DNA of 36,588 bases from Bacteroidaceae bacterium (GCA_017619335.1 JAFZSP010000103.1:1-36588), one strand, 5' to 3'; shown: positions 17,244-25,455, counted from the first letter of the stretch. Numbers and translations: made by a program. Notes: generated by a model not told the origin, from the sequence alone.

Positions 17244-18512
17244 TTACCATCCAGTAAAGGAGAGGCCGGCGGCACGGTACCATTCCATCTCGTGATAATC
17301 CGTTGTCCAGCCCAGCTGGTCGTGTCGGGACATCGGGACATAGACAGAGATGAAACTGCAGTGTGCCAGGTCTTCGTCACTGATGTATTCATAATGTATG
17401 TATCTGGACAGGTATCCTTTGGGGTCTATGGCGGACATCCAATAGTTGGAGCCATACTTGCAGAAGACGGCCTCGTCCAGAGCGCTGAACCACTCCGCTT
17501 CTGCCCAAGGCTGCAGGCTATATATCAGATGCTCGAGGTCGTAGAACTCTGCATAGACAGAGGAGCGTAATGACGGGTTGTAATGTTGCACGGCAGTGCA
17601 ATCTGGGGTCGAGCGGTTACAAAAAAGTGGGGGGATATACAGTTTGGTGGCCATGGCCAGTGCTTCCAGATGGGCGGTGGCGCAGGCCGAGAGTTCCACA
17701 CCTTGGTAGATGGCAGACCCTTCTCCCTGGACATAATAATCGCCATAACCTTTCACGATCGCTGCCACCGTCTGTTTCGTGGCTGGCAACTGGCACATCT
17801 GAGGCAGGATGATATCGTATGGAGCGCCGTCACCGGGGATTTCTGCGGGAGAGCCGATGAGGAAATCCGTGACGTGCCGCAGCTCGTATGCCACTTCCAC
17901 ACACTGCATGAAGCAAGCATCAAAGAGGATATAATCAAAGTGGGGCAGCTGCTTCAGCACGCGCGCCATCGTCGGGATATTCATCTTGACACCGGAATTG
18001 GAGTTGGCCGACCTGCGCCCGTTGTCGATGCCGAAACTCCTGCGGGGAGGTGCTTTCTTCGAGGCGGGGTCGTCCAGAAGCCAACCCGAGGCGTGACTGT
18101 TGCAGGCCAAGGCATAATGACGGGCGGGATAGGCCTGCATGATATCCCGGAGGACCATCAGCATCCCAGCGCTGTCTGTGCTGCAGACATTATCTGGATA
18201 GGTCTTCACACACTGCATGGGCTGATGCCGTGTACCCACACTGATACGTGACGAGATGTGGTCATCAATATACACCACCACCCGTGCATCCTCCGGAATC
18301 TGACTCAGGGCGGCGGCTATTTCCAGGGTATCTGCAGCCATGTAGTTGGCCAAGGAGTTCTCACCGACGATATAGAATATGAGGGTGGATTGCAGCGTGA
18401 CGCCAGGCAGTCCCTGACCGGGCAGCGGCTCGTCATCATCCTTGCACGACACCATCAAAATGAGCGTCACGCACGTGCATATATATATAAGGTGTAAGGC
18501 TTTTGACTTCAT
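17244..18512 (-). CDS. clostripain-family (C11) surface lipoprotein peptidase
   Basis: A 422-residue predicted lipoprotein. The lipobox ends at Cys23 (LMVSC) and is followed by KDDDEP, which fits the acidic lipoprotein export signal that sends Bacteroidetes lipoproteins to the cell surface. The catalytic pair of family C11 is visible: His140 in CNSHASGW (the usual form is HGxGW) and Cys200 in FDACFMQCVEVAYEL. Family members cleave after Arg or Lys and some self-activate. It is the first gene of the peptidase operon and its -7 box lies only 7 bp before the ATG, so the message may be nearly leaderless. Confidence 0.88.
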   Translation of the reverse strand: MKSKALHLIYICTCVTLILMVSCKDDDEPLPGQGLPGVTLQSTLIFYIVGENSLANYMAADTLEIAAALSQIPEDARVVVYIDDHISSRISVGTRHQPMQCVKTYPDNVCSTDSAGMLMVLRDIMQAYPARHYALACNSHASGWLLDDPASKKAPPRRSFGIDNGRRSANSNSGVKMNIPTMARVLKQLPHFDYILFDACFMQCVEVAYELRHVTDFLIGSPAEIPGDGAPYDIILPQMCQLPATKQTVAAIVKGYGDYYVQGEGSAIYQGVELSACATAHLEALAMATKLYIPPLFCNRSTPDCTAVQHYNPSLRSSVYAEFYDLEHLIYSLQPWAEAEWFSALDEAVFCKYGSNYWMSAIDPKGYLSRYIHYEYISDEDLAHCSFISVYVPMSRHDQLGWTTDYHEMEWYRAAGLSFTGW

Positions 18513-18519
18513 ACGGCCG

Positions 18520-18527
18520 CAAAATTA
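18520..18527 (-). promoter_or_regulatory. -7 box of the peptidase operon
   Basis: Minus strand TAATTTTG matches TAnnTTTG. No good TTTG stands 20 nt upstream. Its 3' end is 7 bp from the C11 start codon. Confidence 0.5.
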
Positions 18528-18620
18528 CACTTTTTTCTTCATATAACACACTAAAACGGCTTACTTTTTCGTTAATTTAATAAAGATTAAACAATAATCA
18601 TTAAACATCAAATTAAAATA

Positions 18621-18636
18621 GCGGCAGAAACGCCGC
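18621..18636 (+). promoter_or_regulatory. hairpin just before the histidine kinase start
   Basis: GCGGC (18621-18625) and GCCGC (18632-18636) pair around a 6-nt loop and end 6 nt before the ATG at 18643, within otherwise A/T-rich DNA. It could occlude initiation. Only its position and complementarity support this. Confidence 0.35.
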
Positions 18637-18642
18637 CAAAAT

Positions 18643-19800
18643 ATGCAATGGACCGATAGAATCCGCCAAGTGAAGATCGTGCTCGTCGTGGCTGCGGTCT
18701 TCATCTGTGCTGCATCGCTCATCTGGTCACATTTTCTCATCAGCGACCTTTCTGTGGAAGAGAGGGCGAAAATGGAAGTGTGGTCAGAAGCCATGCGGTC
18801 TTTGGGTAATGCCGACGATGAAGCGGACCTCTCCTTAGTGCTGAAAGTCATCAACAGCAACAATACCATCCCGGTCATCGTCCTTAACGACGACGGCAGC
18901 ATTCAGACCTACCGCAACCTGCAACTGAAGGGCAAGTCCCCCGCAGAGCAGGACGAGGAGGTCAAACGCAGTGCCGCCCGCATGAAGCAGAGCGGACGGG
19001 CCATCCGCATCTCGCTGGATGACAATGCCTTCATGGAAGTCTGTTATGACGAGAGCGTGATGCTCAAACGCCTGGCCAGCTACCCTTATATCCAGTTGGG
19101 CATCGTGGCCGTGTTCGCCGTGGTGGCAATTTTTGCACTCCTCAGCAGCAAGCGTGCCGAACAAAACAAGGTCTGGGTGGGACTCAGCAAGGAGACCGCC
19201 CACCAACTGGGCACGCCCATCAGTTCCCTCATGGCTTGGACAGAAGTGCTGCGGGAAGCCTACCCGAACGACGAGCTGCTGCCTGAGTTGGACAAGGACG
19301 TCCGCCGACTGCAGATGATTGCCGAGCGTTTTTCCAAGATAGGTTCCCTGCCCGAACCCAAACCCGAGAATCTGAACGAGGTCATCGGGCGTGTGGTGGA
19401 GTATATAGACCGGCGCACCAGCAACCGCGTGACCATCATCACCCGCCTGCCGGAGCAGCCGCTGTACGTCAGCCTCTCGGCACCGCTTTTTGAATGGGTG
19501 GTAGAGAACCTGTGCAAGAACGCGGTGGATGCCATGGACGGCCAGGGCAGTATCACCATCACGGCGCAGGAAGAGACGACACGTTTTGTGGTGGAGGTGA
19601 CAGACACGGGCAAAGGAATTCCCAAGAGCCGGTTCTCCAGCGTCTTCCAACCCGGCTTCACCACAAAAAAGCGCGGATGGGGGCTGGGACTCTCCCTGGC
19701 CAAACGCATCGTGGAAGAATATCACCGCGGGAAAATTTTCGTGAAGGCTTCTGAAATAGGGAAAGGTACCACTTTTCGCATAGAATTGAAGAAAAAATGA
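18643..19800 (+). CDS. membrane sensor histidine kinase
   Basis: A 385-residue kinase with two membrane helices (about 10-30 and 148-168) flanking a short extracytoplasmic sensor of about 115 residues. The phosphoacceptor is His187 in KETAHQLGTPISSL; the ATPase domain shows the N box ENLCKNAVDAM (about 288-298), DTGKGI and GWGLGLSLAKRIVEEY. TAHQLGTP is the HisKA variant frequent in Bacteroidetes. No response regulator is adjacent, so it is an orphan kinase. Its position before yceD-rpmF-fabH suggests coordination with envelope growth, which is inference. It is followed by a heptamer repeat spacer and a separate promoter for yceD. Confidence 0.92.
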   Translation: MQWTDRIRQVKIVLVVAAVFICAASLIWSHFLISDLSVEERAKMEVWSEAMRSLGNADDEADLSLVLKVINSNNTIPVIVLNDDGSIQTYRNLQLKGKSPAEQDEEVKRSAARMKQSGRAIRISLDDNAFMEVCYDESVMLKRLASYPYIQLGIVAVFAVVAIFALLSSKRAEQNKVWVGLSKETAHQLGTPISSLMAWTEVLREAYPNDELLPELDKDVRRLQMIAERFSKIGSLPEPKPENLNEVIGRVVEYIDRRTSNRVTIITRLPEQPLYVSLSAPLFEWVVENLCKNAVDAMDGQGSITITAQEETTRFVVEVTDTGKGIPKSRFSSVFQPGFTTKKRGWGLGLSLAKRIVEEYHRGKIFVKASEIGKGTTFRIELKKK

Positions 19801-19836
19801 TGGTTTACAGCCTCTTTTCAGGCCAGAAATGCAAAA

Positions 19837-19871
19837 AACTCTAAACTCTAAACACTAAACTCTAAACTTTT
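19837..19871. repeat. five 7-bp tandem units
   Basis: AACTCTA, AACTCTA, AACACTA, AACTCTA, AACTTTT in direct succession, with no G on the plus strand. They lie between the histidine kinase stop and the yceD promoter. Confidence 0.85.
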
Positions 19872-19881
19872 TGCATTATTC

Positions 19882-19913
19882 TTTGGTCACTCCAGAAAAA
19901 AGCACTACCTTTG
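19882..19913 (+). promoter_or_regulatory. promoter of yceD-rpmF
   Basis: TTTG (19882-19885), 20-nt spacer, TACCTTTG (19906-19913). It is a perfect match. The -7 box ends only 8 bp before the ATG at 19922, predicting an essentially leaderless message and ruling out the upstream ATG at 19871 as the start. Confidence 0.75.
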
Positions 19914-19921
19914 CCGCCCGT

Positions 19922-20419
19922 ATGGACACATCGAGCCGTTTTATAATCAATCTGGACAAGGTTCCGGCCGAAGGCCTCAACCGTTCCTGGCACCTCGACG
20001 AGGCATTCTTCAGTGCACTCGATGAGCAGGAAATCGAGCGCGGAAAACTGGACGCTACGCTTCGGGTGACAAAAGCGTCGGGCGCTTATGAGTTCCATTT
20101 TCAGGTGGAAGGTTACGTGGAAGTGCCCTGTGACCGTTGCCTGGAGCCCATGCAGCAGCCCATCATTGCCGAGGACACCATCAAGGTGGTCTTGGGCAGC
20201 ACGCTGGAGGACGACGGTGACCAGATTACCGTTCCTGCAGACAAGCCGGAGGTGGATGTGGCGTGGAATCTTTATGAGACTATCGCCCTCGCCATTCCCA
20301 GCTTCCATGCCCACGAGAACGGCAACTGCAACACCGAGATGACCGGCTGGCTCAACGAGTTGGAACCCGTCCGGCCGCAGAACGACTCCCGATGGGACAC
20401 CCTCCGCGACCTGCTCTGA
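19922..20419 (+). CDS. yceD: YceD/DUF177 protein
   Basis: A 165-residue protein of the YceD (DUF177) family, which is almost always encoded just before rpmF and is thought to act in 23S rRNA handling or ribosome assembly. The family Cys pair is visible in VEVPCDRCLEPM; the N-terminal FIINLDKVPAEGL and C-terminal WLNELEPVRPQNDSRWDTLRDLL (in parts) are also typical. The start at 19922 is chosen because the promoter -7 box lies between it and the earlier in-frame ATG. rpmF follows after 59 bp. Confidence 0.9.
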   Translation: MDTSSRFIINLDKVPAEGLNRSWHLDEAFFSALDEQEIERGKLDATLRVTKASGAYEFHFQVEGYVEVPCDRCLEPMQQPIIAEDTIKVVLGSTLEDDGDQITVPADKPEVDVAWNLYETIALAIPSFHAHENGNCNTEMTGWLNELEPVRPQNDSRWDTLRDLL

Positions 20420-20478
20420 CAAGTCGGGAAAAAGAAAAGGAAAACGATAATAGTAAAAACATTAAATAATAAAAAGAA

Positions 20479-20661
20479 ATGGCACATCCTAAAAGAAGAC
20501 AATCCAAGACACGCACTCTCAAGCGCAGAACTCATGACAAGGCAGTGGCACCCGCTCTGGCCGTTTGCCCCAACTGCGGCGAATTCCACATTTATCACAC
20601 CGTTTGCCCCGCTTGCGGTTACTATCGTGGCAAGATCGCCATTGAGAAAGAAGAAGCGTAA
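20479..20661 (+). CDS. rpmF: 50S ribosomal protein L32
   Basis: A 60-residue protein with the L32 N-terminus MAHPKRRQSKTRTLKRRTHD and an intact four-Cys zinc ribbon: CPNCG (two Cys) and CPACG (two Cys). It belongs to the large ribosomal subunit. It is followed 10 bp later by a very strong perfect hairpin that separates it from fabH. Confidence 0.97.
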   Translation: MAHPKRRQSKTRTLKRRTHDKAVAPALAVCPNCGEFHIYHTVCPACGYYRGKIAIEKEEA

Positions 20662-20671
20662 ATGTCGAATC

Positions 20672-20702
20672 AAAAGCCCCACCCCGACGGGGTGGGGCTT
20701 TT
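20672..20702 (+). terminator. strong terminator or attenuator between rpmF and fabH
   Basis: A perfect 14-bp stem: AAAAGCCCCACCCC (20672-20685), loop GAC, GGGGTGGGGCTTTT (20689-20702). It starts 10 nt after the rpmF stop and ends 13 nt before the fabH ATG. No promoter consensus fits between it and fabH, so read-through probably sets the rpmF:fabH ratio. The arrangement is symmetric, so it could act in both directions. Confidence 0.9.
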
Positions 20703-20715
20703 CATTTAACCACCT

Positions 20716-21714
20716 ATGGAAAAACTTCATGCCATCATCACAGGAATAGGAGGCTATGTGCCCGACTACATCCTGACCAACGATGAACTCAGCCGGATGG
20801 TGGACACCTCCGACGAGTGGATTATGACCCGCATCGGAGTCAAGGAACGCCGCATCCTCAACGAGGAAGGCCTGGGTCCCAGCTACATGGCTCGCAAGGC
20901 TGTCAAACAGCTGCTGCAAAAGACCGGCACAGACCCCCTCAGCGTGGATGCCGTCATCTGCTCCACCTCCACCGCCGATTACCATTTCCCCTCCACCGCC
21001 AGCATCGTGCTGGGCAAATGCGGACTCACCAATGCACATGCTTTCGAGCTCTCCGCAGCCTGTTCGGGCTTCCTGTATGCTATGAACCAGGCCGCCTGCA
21101 TGATTGAGAGCGGCAGGTACAAGAAGATTGTGGTTATCGGAGCCGACAAGATGTCCAGCATCGTGGATTATACAGACCGCCAGACGTGTCCCATCTTCGG
21201 TGACGGTGCCGGCGCAGTCCTCGTGGAACCCACCACCGAGGACCTCGGATGGATGGACAGTTACCTGCGCACCGATGGTCTGAGTCTCCCCTACCTGAGC
21301 CTCATGGCCGGCGGCTCCGCCAACCCGCCGTCCTACTTCACCCTGGAACACAAAATGCACTATCTGCACCAGGAAGGGCGCACCGTCTTCAAGTTCGCTG
21401 TTACCAATATGTCCGACTCCTGCGCACTCATCGCCGAGCGCAATGGCCTCAACAAGGACAACATCGCATGGGTCATCCCACACCAGGCCAATATCCGCAT
21501 CATCGAGGCTGTGGCCAAGCGTCTGGAACTGCCCATGGAGAAGGTCATGGTGAACATCCAGAAATACGGCAACACCTCCAGTGCCACGCTGCCCCTGGCC
21601 CTCTGGGACTACGAGAGTCAGCTGCGCAAGGGAGACAACCTCATCTTCACCGCCTTCGGTGCCGGATTCACTTGGGGCGCTGCCCACATGAAATGGGGGT
21701 ATGACGGACAATAA
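20716..21714 (+). CDS. fabH: 3-oxoacyl-ACP synthase III
   Basis: A 332-residue enzyme that condenses an acyl-CoA primer with malonyl-ACP to start fatty-acid chains. The catalytic triad is intact: Cys116 in LSAACSGFLY, His256 in IPHQANIRI and Asn286 in KYGNTSSAT. The C-terminal GDNLIFTAFGAGFTWGA is conserved. In Bacteroidetes this enzyme often takes branched primers, which the sequence alone does not prove here. It overlaps era by 14 bp. Confidence 0.97.
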   Translation: MEKLHAIITGIGGYVPDYILTNDELSRMVDTSDEWIMTRIGVKERRILNEEGLGPSYMARKAVKQLLQKTGTDPLSVDAVICSTSTADYHFPSTASIVLGKCGLTNAHAFELSAACSGFLYAMNQAACMIESGRYKKIVVIGADKMSSIVDYTDRQTCPIFGDGAGAVLVEPTTEDLGWMDSYLRTDGLSLPYLSLMAGGSANPPSYFTLEHKMHYLHQEGRTVFKFAVTNMSDSCALIAERNGLNKDNIAWVIPHQANIRIIEAVAKRLELPMEKVMVNIQKYGNTSSATLPLALWDYESQLRKGDNLIFTAFGAGFTWGAAHMKWGYDGQ

Positions 21715-22594
21715 GCACCGCTCCGGTTTCGTCAACATCGTCGGGAATCCCAACGTAGGAAAAAGCACGCTCATGAACCTCCTCGTGGGCGAGCGCATCA
21801 GCATTGCCACCTTCAAGGCACAGACCACCCGCCACCGCATCATGGGAATCCTGAACACGCCCGAGATGCAAATCTGCTTCTCCGACACCCCCGGGGTGCT
21901 CAAGCCCAACTACAAGTTGCAAGAGCAGATGTTGCAATTCTCGGAGAGTGCCCTTCAGGACGCAGACATCCTCCTATATGTCACAGACATGGTGGAAACA
22001 CCAGACAAGAACCAGGACTTCCTCCAGAAGGTACAGCAGCTCAACGTCCCCATTCTGGTGCTCATCAACAAGATAGACCTCAGCAACCAACAAGCCCTCT
22101 CCGCTAAAGTTGAGGAATGGCACGCGGTGATACCACAGGCCGAGATCTTCCCCATCTCCGCCCTACACCGCTTCGGCGTGGACCAGGTGCTCGCCCGCAT
22201 CAAAGAGCTGCTGCCCGAGTCACCCGCCTACTTCGACAAGGACACCTGGACAGACAAGCCCGCACGCTTCTTCGTCACAGAAATCATCCGTGAGAAGATT
22301 CTCCTATATTATGACAAGGAGATTCCTTATTCCGTGGAAGTCGTGGTGGAAAGCTTCAAGGAGCAGGAAAAGCTCATCCGCATCGAGGCCGTCATCTACG
22401 TGGAGCGCGAGTCCCAGAAAGGCATCATCATCGGCCATCAGGGTGTCGCCCTCAAGCGTGTCAGCACCGAAGCCCGCCGGGAGCTCGAGCGCTTCTTCGG
22501 CAAACAAATCTTCCTCCAGTGCTTCGTCAAAGTGGATAAAGACTGGCGCAGCAGCGAACGCGCCATGCGACAATACGGATATGATCCGGAGTGA
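21701..22594 (+). CDS. era: GTPase Era
   Basis: A 297-residue 30S-subunit assembly GTPase. The N-terminal GTPase domain has GNPNVGKS (15-22), DTPG and NKID; the C-terminal KH domain has IIGHQGVALKRVSTEARRELE (in parts, from about 244) that binds the 3' end of 16S rRNA. The ATG lies inside the end of fabH (14-bp overlap), suggesting coupling. der follows after 42 bp. The residue pattern is complete and the length normal. Confidence 0.97.
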   Translation: MTDNKHRSGFVNIVGNPNVGKSTLMNLLVGERISIATFKAQTTRHRIMGILNTPEMQICFSDTPGVLKPNYKLQEQMLQFSESALQDADILLYVTDMVETPDKNQDFLQKVQQLNVPILVLINKIDLSNQQALSAKVEEWHAVIPQAEIFPISALHRFGVDQVLARIKELLPESPAYFDKDTWTDKPARFFVTEIIREKILLYYDKEIPYSVEVVVESFKEQEKLIRIEAVIYVERESQKGIIIGHQGVALKRVSTEARRELERFFGKQIFLQCFVKVDKDWRSSERAMRQYGYDPE

Positions 22595-22636
22595 AAAGGC
22601 AGCCCCTCCCCTAACCCCTAAATAAAAAAAGAACTA

Positions 22637-23944
22637 ATGTTACTCGCCATCGTAGGACGCCCCAATGTGGGCAAATCAACGCTCTTCAACCGCCTGACAA
22701 AAACCCGTCACGCCATCGTCTCCGAGGAGGCCGGCACCACGCGCGACCGCCAGTACGGCAAGTGCGAGTGGGTGGGCCGTGAATTCTCCGTCGTGGATAC
22801 GGGCGGATGGGTCGTCAACAGCGATGACATCTTTGAAGAGGAAATCCGCAAGCAAGTCACCCTCGCCACCGAGGAGGCCGACATCATCCTCTTCCTCGTA
22901 GATATTAACACCGGCGTCACAGACCTCGACCAGGCCGTGGCCACCATCCTCCGTCAGGCCCAGAAGCCCGTCATTCTCGTGGCCAACAAAACCGACAACA
23001 GTGACCAGCAGTGGCTGGCCGCAGACTTCTACAGCCTCGGACTCGGAGACCCCTTCTGCATCAGCGCCGCCACCGGCAGCGGAACGGGCGACCTGCTGGA
23101 CCTCGTGCTGGAAAAGGCACCCGTCCAGACAGAGGAGGAGACCGATGTGAATCTTCCACGCATCGCCGTCGTGGGACGACCCAATGTGGGCAAAAGCAGC
23201 CTCACCAACGCCTTCATCGGAGAGGAACGCCACATCGTCACCGACATCGCCGGCACCACCCGTGACAGCATCTACACACACTACCAGAAGTTCGGCTTTG
23301 ACTTCCTGCTCGTAGATACCGCCGGCATCCGGCGCAAGAACAAGGTCAACGAAGACCTGGAGTTCTACAGCGTTATGCGCAGCATCCGGGCCATCGAGAA
23401 CTCAGACGTCTGCATCCTTATGCTGGATGCCACCCGAGGCATTGAGGCACAAGACCTTAACATCTTCCAAATCATTCAGCGCAACCAGAAAGGACTGGTC
23501 GTGGTGGTGAACAAATGGGACCTCGTGGAGGACAAGTCCAACACCGCCATCCAATACTTCGAGGACACCATCCGCGAGCGCATGGCACCCTTCACAGACT
23601 TTGACATCATCTTCGCCTCCGCCCTCACCAAGCAACGCATCTTCAAAGTCCTGGAGACGGCAGCAGAAGTAGATAAGCACCGCCGCGCACGCGTCGGCAC
23701 CACCAAACTGAATCAGGAGATGCTGCCCCTCATTGAGGCCTATCCACCACCATCCATGAAGGGTAAGTACATCAAAATCAAGTACTGCTCCCAGCTGCCG
23801 GACACACGCATCCCCTCCTTCGTCTTCTACGCCAACCTCCCCCAATACATCCGCGAGCCATACAAGCGCTTCCTCGAGAACAAGATCCGTGAGCGCTGGA
23901 ACTTCTCCGGCACACCCATCAACATCTTCATCAGACAGAAGTAA
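22637..23944 (+). CDS. der: GTPase Der (EngA)
   Basis: A 435-residue protein with two tandem GTPase domains, each with a full P-loop: GRPNVGKST (7-15) and GRPNVGKSS (about 179-187). It also has DTGG/DTAG switch motifs, NKTD and NKWD, and a C-terminal KH-like domain ending [11 protein letters not shown]. It acts in 50S-subunit maturation. It is the last gene of the conserved cluster and converges on the accessory island at its right. Confidence 0.97.
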   Translation: MLLAIVGRPNVGKSTLFNRLTKTRHAIVSEEAGTTRDRQYGKCEWVGREFSVVDTGGWVVNSDDIFEEEIRKQVTLATEEADIILFLVDINTGVTDLDQAVATILRQAQKPVILVANKTDNSDQQWLAADFYSLGLGDPFCISAATGSGTGDLLDLVLEKAPVQTEEETDVNLPRIAVVGRPNVGKSSLTNAFIGEERHIVTDIAGTTRDSIYTHYQKFGFDFLLVDTAGIRRKNKVNEDLEFYSVMRSIRAIENSDVCILMLDATRGIEAQDLNIFQIIQRNQKGLVVVVNKWDLVEDKSNTAIQYFEDTIRERMAPFTDFDIIFASALTKQRIFKVLETAAEVDKHRRARVGTTKLNQEMLPLIEAYPPPSMKGKYIKIKYCSQLPDTRIPSFVFYANLPQYIREPYKRFLENKIRERWNFSGTPINIFIRQK

Positions 23945-23994
23945 ACGGAATTTCTTTCAAATTATTATTCACACTACACATTATTTTCACCTAG

Positions 23995-24384
23995 TTACCC
24001 TATCAACGACTCGACTATCTCAAAAAAAGAGTGAGACATTCCCACGATTGAGCGGGCTTCCTCCTCAGAAATATTGGCGACATTATTATAGTCTGCTTTT
24101 TGACGAAGTTGCACCATCTTGGAGAAAAATCCTCCGAAGTCTATGGGTACAAGATTCGTTTTCACAAAATGCAAAGTGAACTGAGAGAGGGTTCCGCTAT
24201 GTGTGTGGGCAGATAACCCATTGCAGACGAAAAGACTTTGAACAATATGAAAGCAAGCATAGTAGTAGCGGTTAACAGCCAAATCCCAATGCTTGAGTTC
24301 CATCATTTCGTCCGCCTGTGACAGGAAGTGCCGCGCCTTGGTACGATAATGGTTAATCATCGCCAGCTTATCTTCTTCATTCAT
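23995..24384 (-). CDS. HEPN-domain protein paired with a nucleotidyltransferase
   Basis: A 129-residue all-helical protein with a HEPN (PF05168-like) core: NRYYYACFHIVQSLFV, giving Arg39 and His46 (R-x6-H). In HepT-type toxins the pattern is R-x4-H-x-Y; here the spacing is six and the Tyr after His is missing, so RNase activity is uncertain. It starts 6 bp after the MNT gene stop, as in MNT/HEPN modules, where the transferase usually restrains the HEPN partner. It sits in an AT-rich stretch unlike the der region, which suggests acquisition. Confidence 0.85.
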   Translation of the reverse strand: MNEEDKLAMINHYRTKARHFLSQADEMMELKHWDLAVNRYYYACFHIVQSLFVCNGLSAHTHSGTLSQFTLHFVKTNLVPIDFGGFFSKMVQLRQKADYNNVANISEEEARSIVGMSHSFFEIVESLIG

Positions 24385-24390
24385 AATTCT

Positions 24391-24711
24391 TCATAACTGT
24401 ACACCATCATGTTCCACGTTTTCATAGAATGGAGTGAAATGAAATTGATTCCACTCTTTTTTCGTGTACATGATAGGATTGATTTCTTCATTGATGTCAC
24501 AACCTAACATAACAAAAGGATAACTGATATAAGTATAGTCACTATCTTCCAGCTTTTCCTTGTCCAAAAGAATAAGAATATCCCAATCCGACCCCTGATG
24601 GGCATCTCCTCGAGCATGAGAGCCGTAAAGGACCGCCCGCGCACCCTTCGGGAGAGAACGGTGAGCCACTTCACGAATCCGTGTCAAGATTTCTTGATCT
24701 TTCTTATTCAT
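24391..24711 (-). CDS. minimal nucleotidyltransferase (MNT)
   Basis: A 106-residue protein. The start is placed at MNKKDQEILTRI (24711), just downstream of a -7 promoter box; the 50 upstream codons are non-coding in character. The nucleotidyltransferase motif GS-x10-DxD is exact: Gly30-Ser31, then Asp42-Trp-Asp44 (YGSHARGDAHQGSDWD). In MntA/HepT systems such proteins adenylylate the HEPN toxin; here this is inferred from pairing. It is the first gene of a two-gene unit with the HEPN gene. Confidence 0.88.
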   Translation of the reverse strand: MNKKDQEILTRIREVAHRSLPKGARAVLYGSHARGDAHQGSDWDILILLDKEKLEDSDYTYISYPFVMLGCDINEEINPIMYTKKEWNQFHFTPFYENVEHDGVQL

Positions 24712-24737
24712 GACAACATCTTTTATCTTTACGGGCA

Positions 24738-24745
24738 CAAAGTTA
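24738..24745 (-). promoter_or_regulatory. -7 box of the MNT/HEPN pair
   Basis: Minus strand TAACTTTG followed by TGCCCG, 26 bp before the MNT ATG. No TTTG at the expected -33 distance. Confidence 0.5.
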
Positions 24746-24852
24746 CACTTTTTCCTGCAAACTGATAGCATTTCACATAAAAAAAATGGTAAAAAGAAGG
24801 ATTTAATCTGATTTTTGAGCCTTCTGCCCTCTATTCTACCCTTCAAAGTAAG

Positions 24853-24891
24853 AGAAACCACCCTTTCACATCGCAGGAAAGGATGGTTTCT
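24853..24891 (-). terminator. long hairpin after a decayed small gene
   Basis: AGAAACCA (24853-24860) pairs with TGGTTTCT (24884-24891), and after one mismatch CCTTTC pairs with GAAAGG, with a 9-nt loop. It lies between the remnant peptide gene (stop at 24921) and the MNT promoter, so it is placed to end the minus-strand remnant transcript. Confidence 0.55.
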
Positions 24892-24920
24892 TTATTAGTA
24901 TTCAGTGAATGGTGAGCGAG

Positions 24921-25099
24921 TTACCACTCAAAGCCGAAGGCATCCTCTTTTGTGAGTGCGTCGGAAGGATCATGCTTCTCGTTGGGATCAATGGGAATCT
25001 CTCCCGTTTCCGGAACACACCGGTCTGAATAACGTTCTCTGAGAACCCTGCGGGGTGCTCTTTTTTTGTGCCTTTTCTGATCTGACTCTTCTGTTTCAT
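24921..25099 (-). pseudogene. probable remnant of a small acidic peptide gene
   Basis: The frame ending at the TAA at 24921 reads RCVPETGEIPIDPN, then EKHDPSDALTKEDAFGFEW. This acidic, Trp-ended tail looks like real coding sequence and recalls short Bacteroidetes peptides of unknown role. The frame has no ATG, GTG or TTG before a stop just upstream of 25100. The only nearby ATG (25099) is in another frame, which reads MKQKSQIRKG and continues to a stop at 24902. A frameshift or N-terminal loss would explain this. A hairpin terminator follows. Confidence 0.35.
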
Positions 25100-25101
25100 G
25101 C

Positions 25102-25109
25102 TACCTTTG
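25102..25109 (+). promoter_or_regulatory. possible -7 box
   Basis: Plus strand TACCTTTG, 34 bp before the ATG at 25144. No TTTG at -33. It abuts the opposite-strand ATG at 25099. Confidence 0.35.
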
Positions 25110-25143
25110 CGCTTGAAATGGCGAAAGCCGAAAACGCAAAGAA

Positions 25144-25455
25144 ATGACAAAACAAGAAAAAACCAGGAAAGTGTGTGGCAGTCCAGTGGACTGCCACAAA
25201 AGCGAGAAACCGCAGCGACGGTTTAAGAAGGCTGTGGACGGGCCGTTTATTAAAAAAGTGGTACCCGCGCGCGATGACAATGTGCATTGCTCACGTGTTG
25301 GGACTCACAAAAAACAAGTGCAGGACTTCTTAGGACGGAATAGTGGTGAGTCTTGGGCTAAAAAAGACATTGATTCAAATCGAGAAATACGTCGGAATTT
25401 GGGAAAACAGGGTGGAAAGAAAGGAGGAAGACCAAGAAAAATAAAAGAAGAATGA
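25144..25455 (+). CDS. hypothetical basic protein, uncertain
   Basis: A 103-codon frame I do not recognise. It is very basic and ends GKQGGKKGGRPRKIKEE; GGRPRK resembles an AT-hook, which would bind the minor groove of AT-rich DNA. The N-terminal third contains a perfect 11-bp inverted repeat (25174-25198) and an odd composition, so only the C-terminal half may be genuine. Base composition is AT-rich like the rest of the island. It lies just before a palindrome cluster and the 566-bp inverted-repeat element, and might encode a protein acting on them; that is speculation. Confidence 0.35.
   Translation: MTKQEKTRKVCGSPVDCHKSEKPQRRFKKAVDGPFIKKVVPARDDNVHCSRVGTHKKQVQDFLGRNSGESWAKKDIDSNREIRRNLGKQGGKKGGRPRKIKEE
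25174..25198. repeat. perfect 11-bp hairpin
   Basis: TGTGGCAGTCC (25174-25184), loop AGT, GGACTGCCACA (25188-25198). It contains TGGCAG, the core also used in the inverted repeats of the nearby 566-bp element. It has no T-tract, so a simple terminator is unlikely. Confidence 0.8.

Noticed and set aside
19871..19921. Upstream ATG extension of yceD
   Set aside because: The perfect promoter -7 box at 19906-19913 lies inside this extension and the added residues do not fit the family N-terminus.
20272..21909. Open frame of 545 codons on the minus strand over yceD-rpmF-fabH-era
   Set aside because: Antisense shadow of four well-supported genes.
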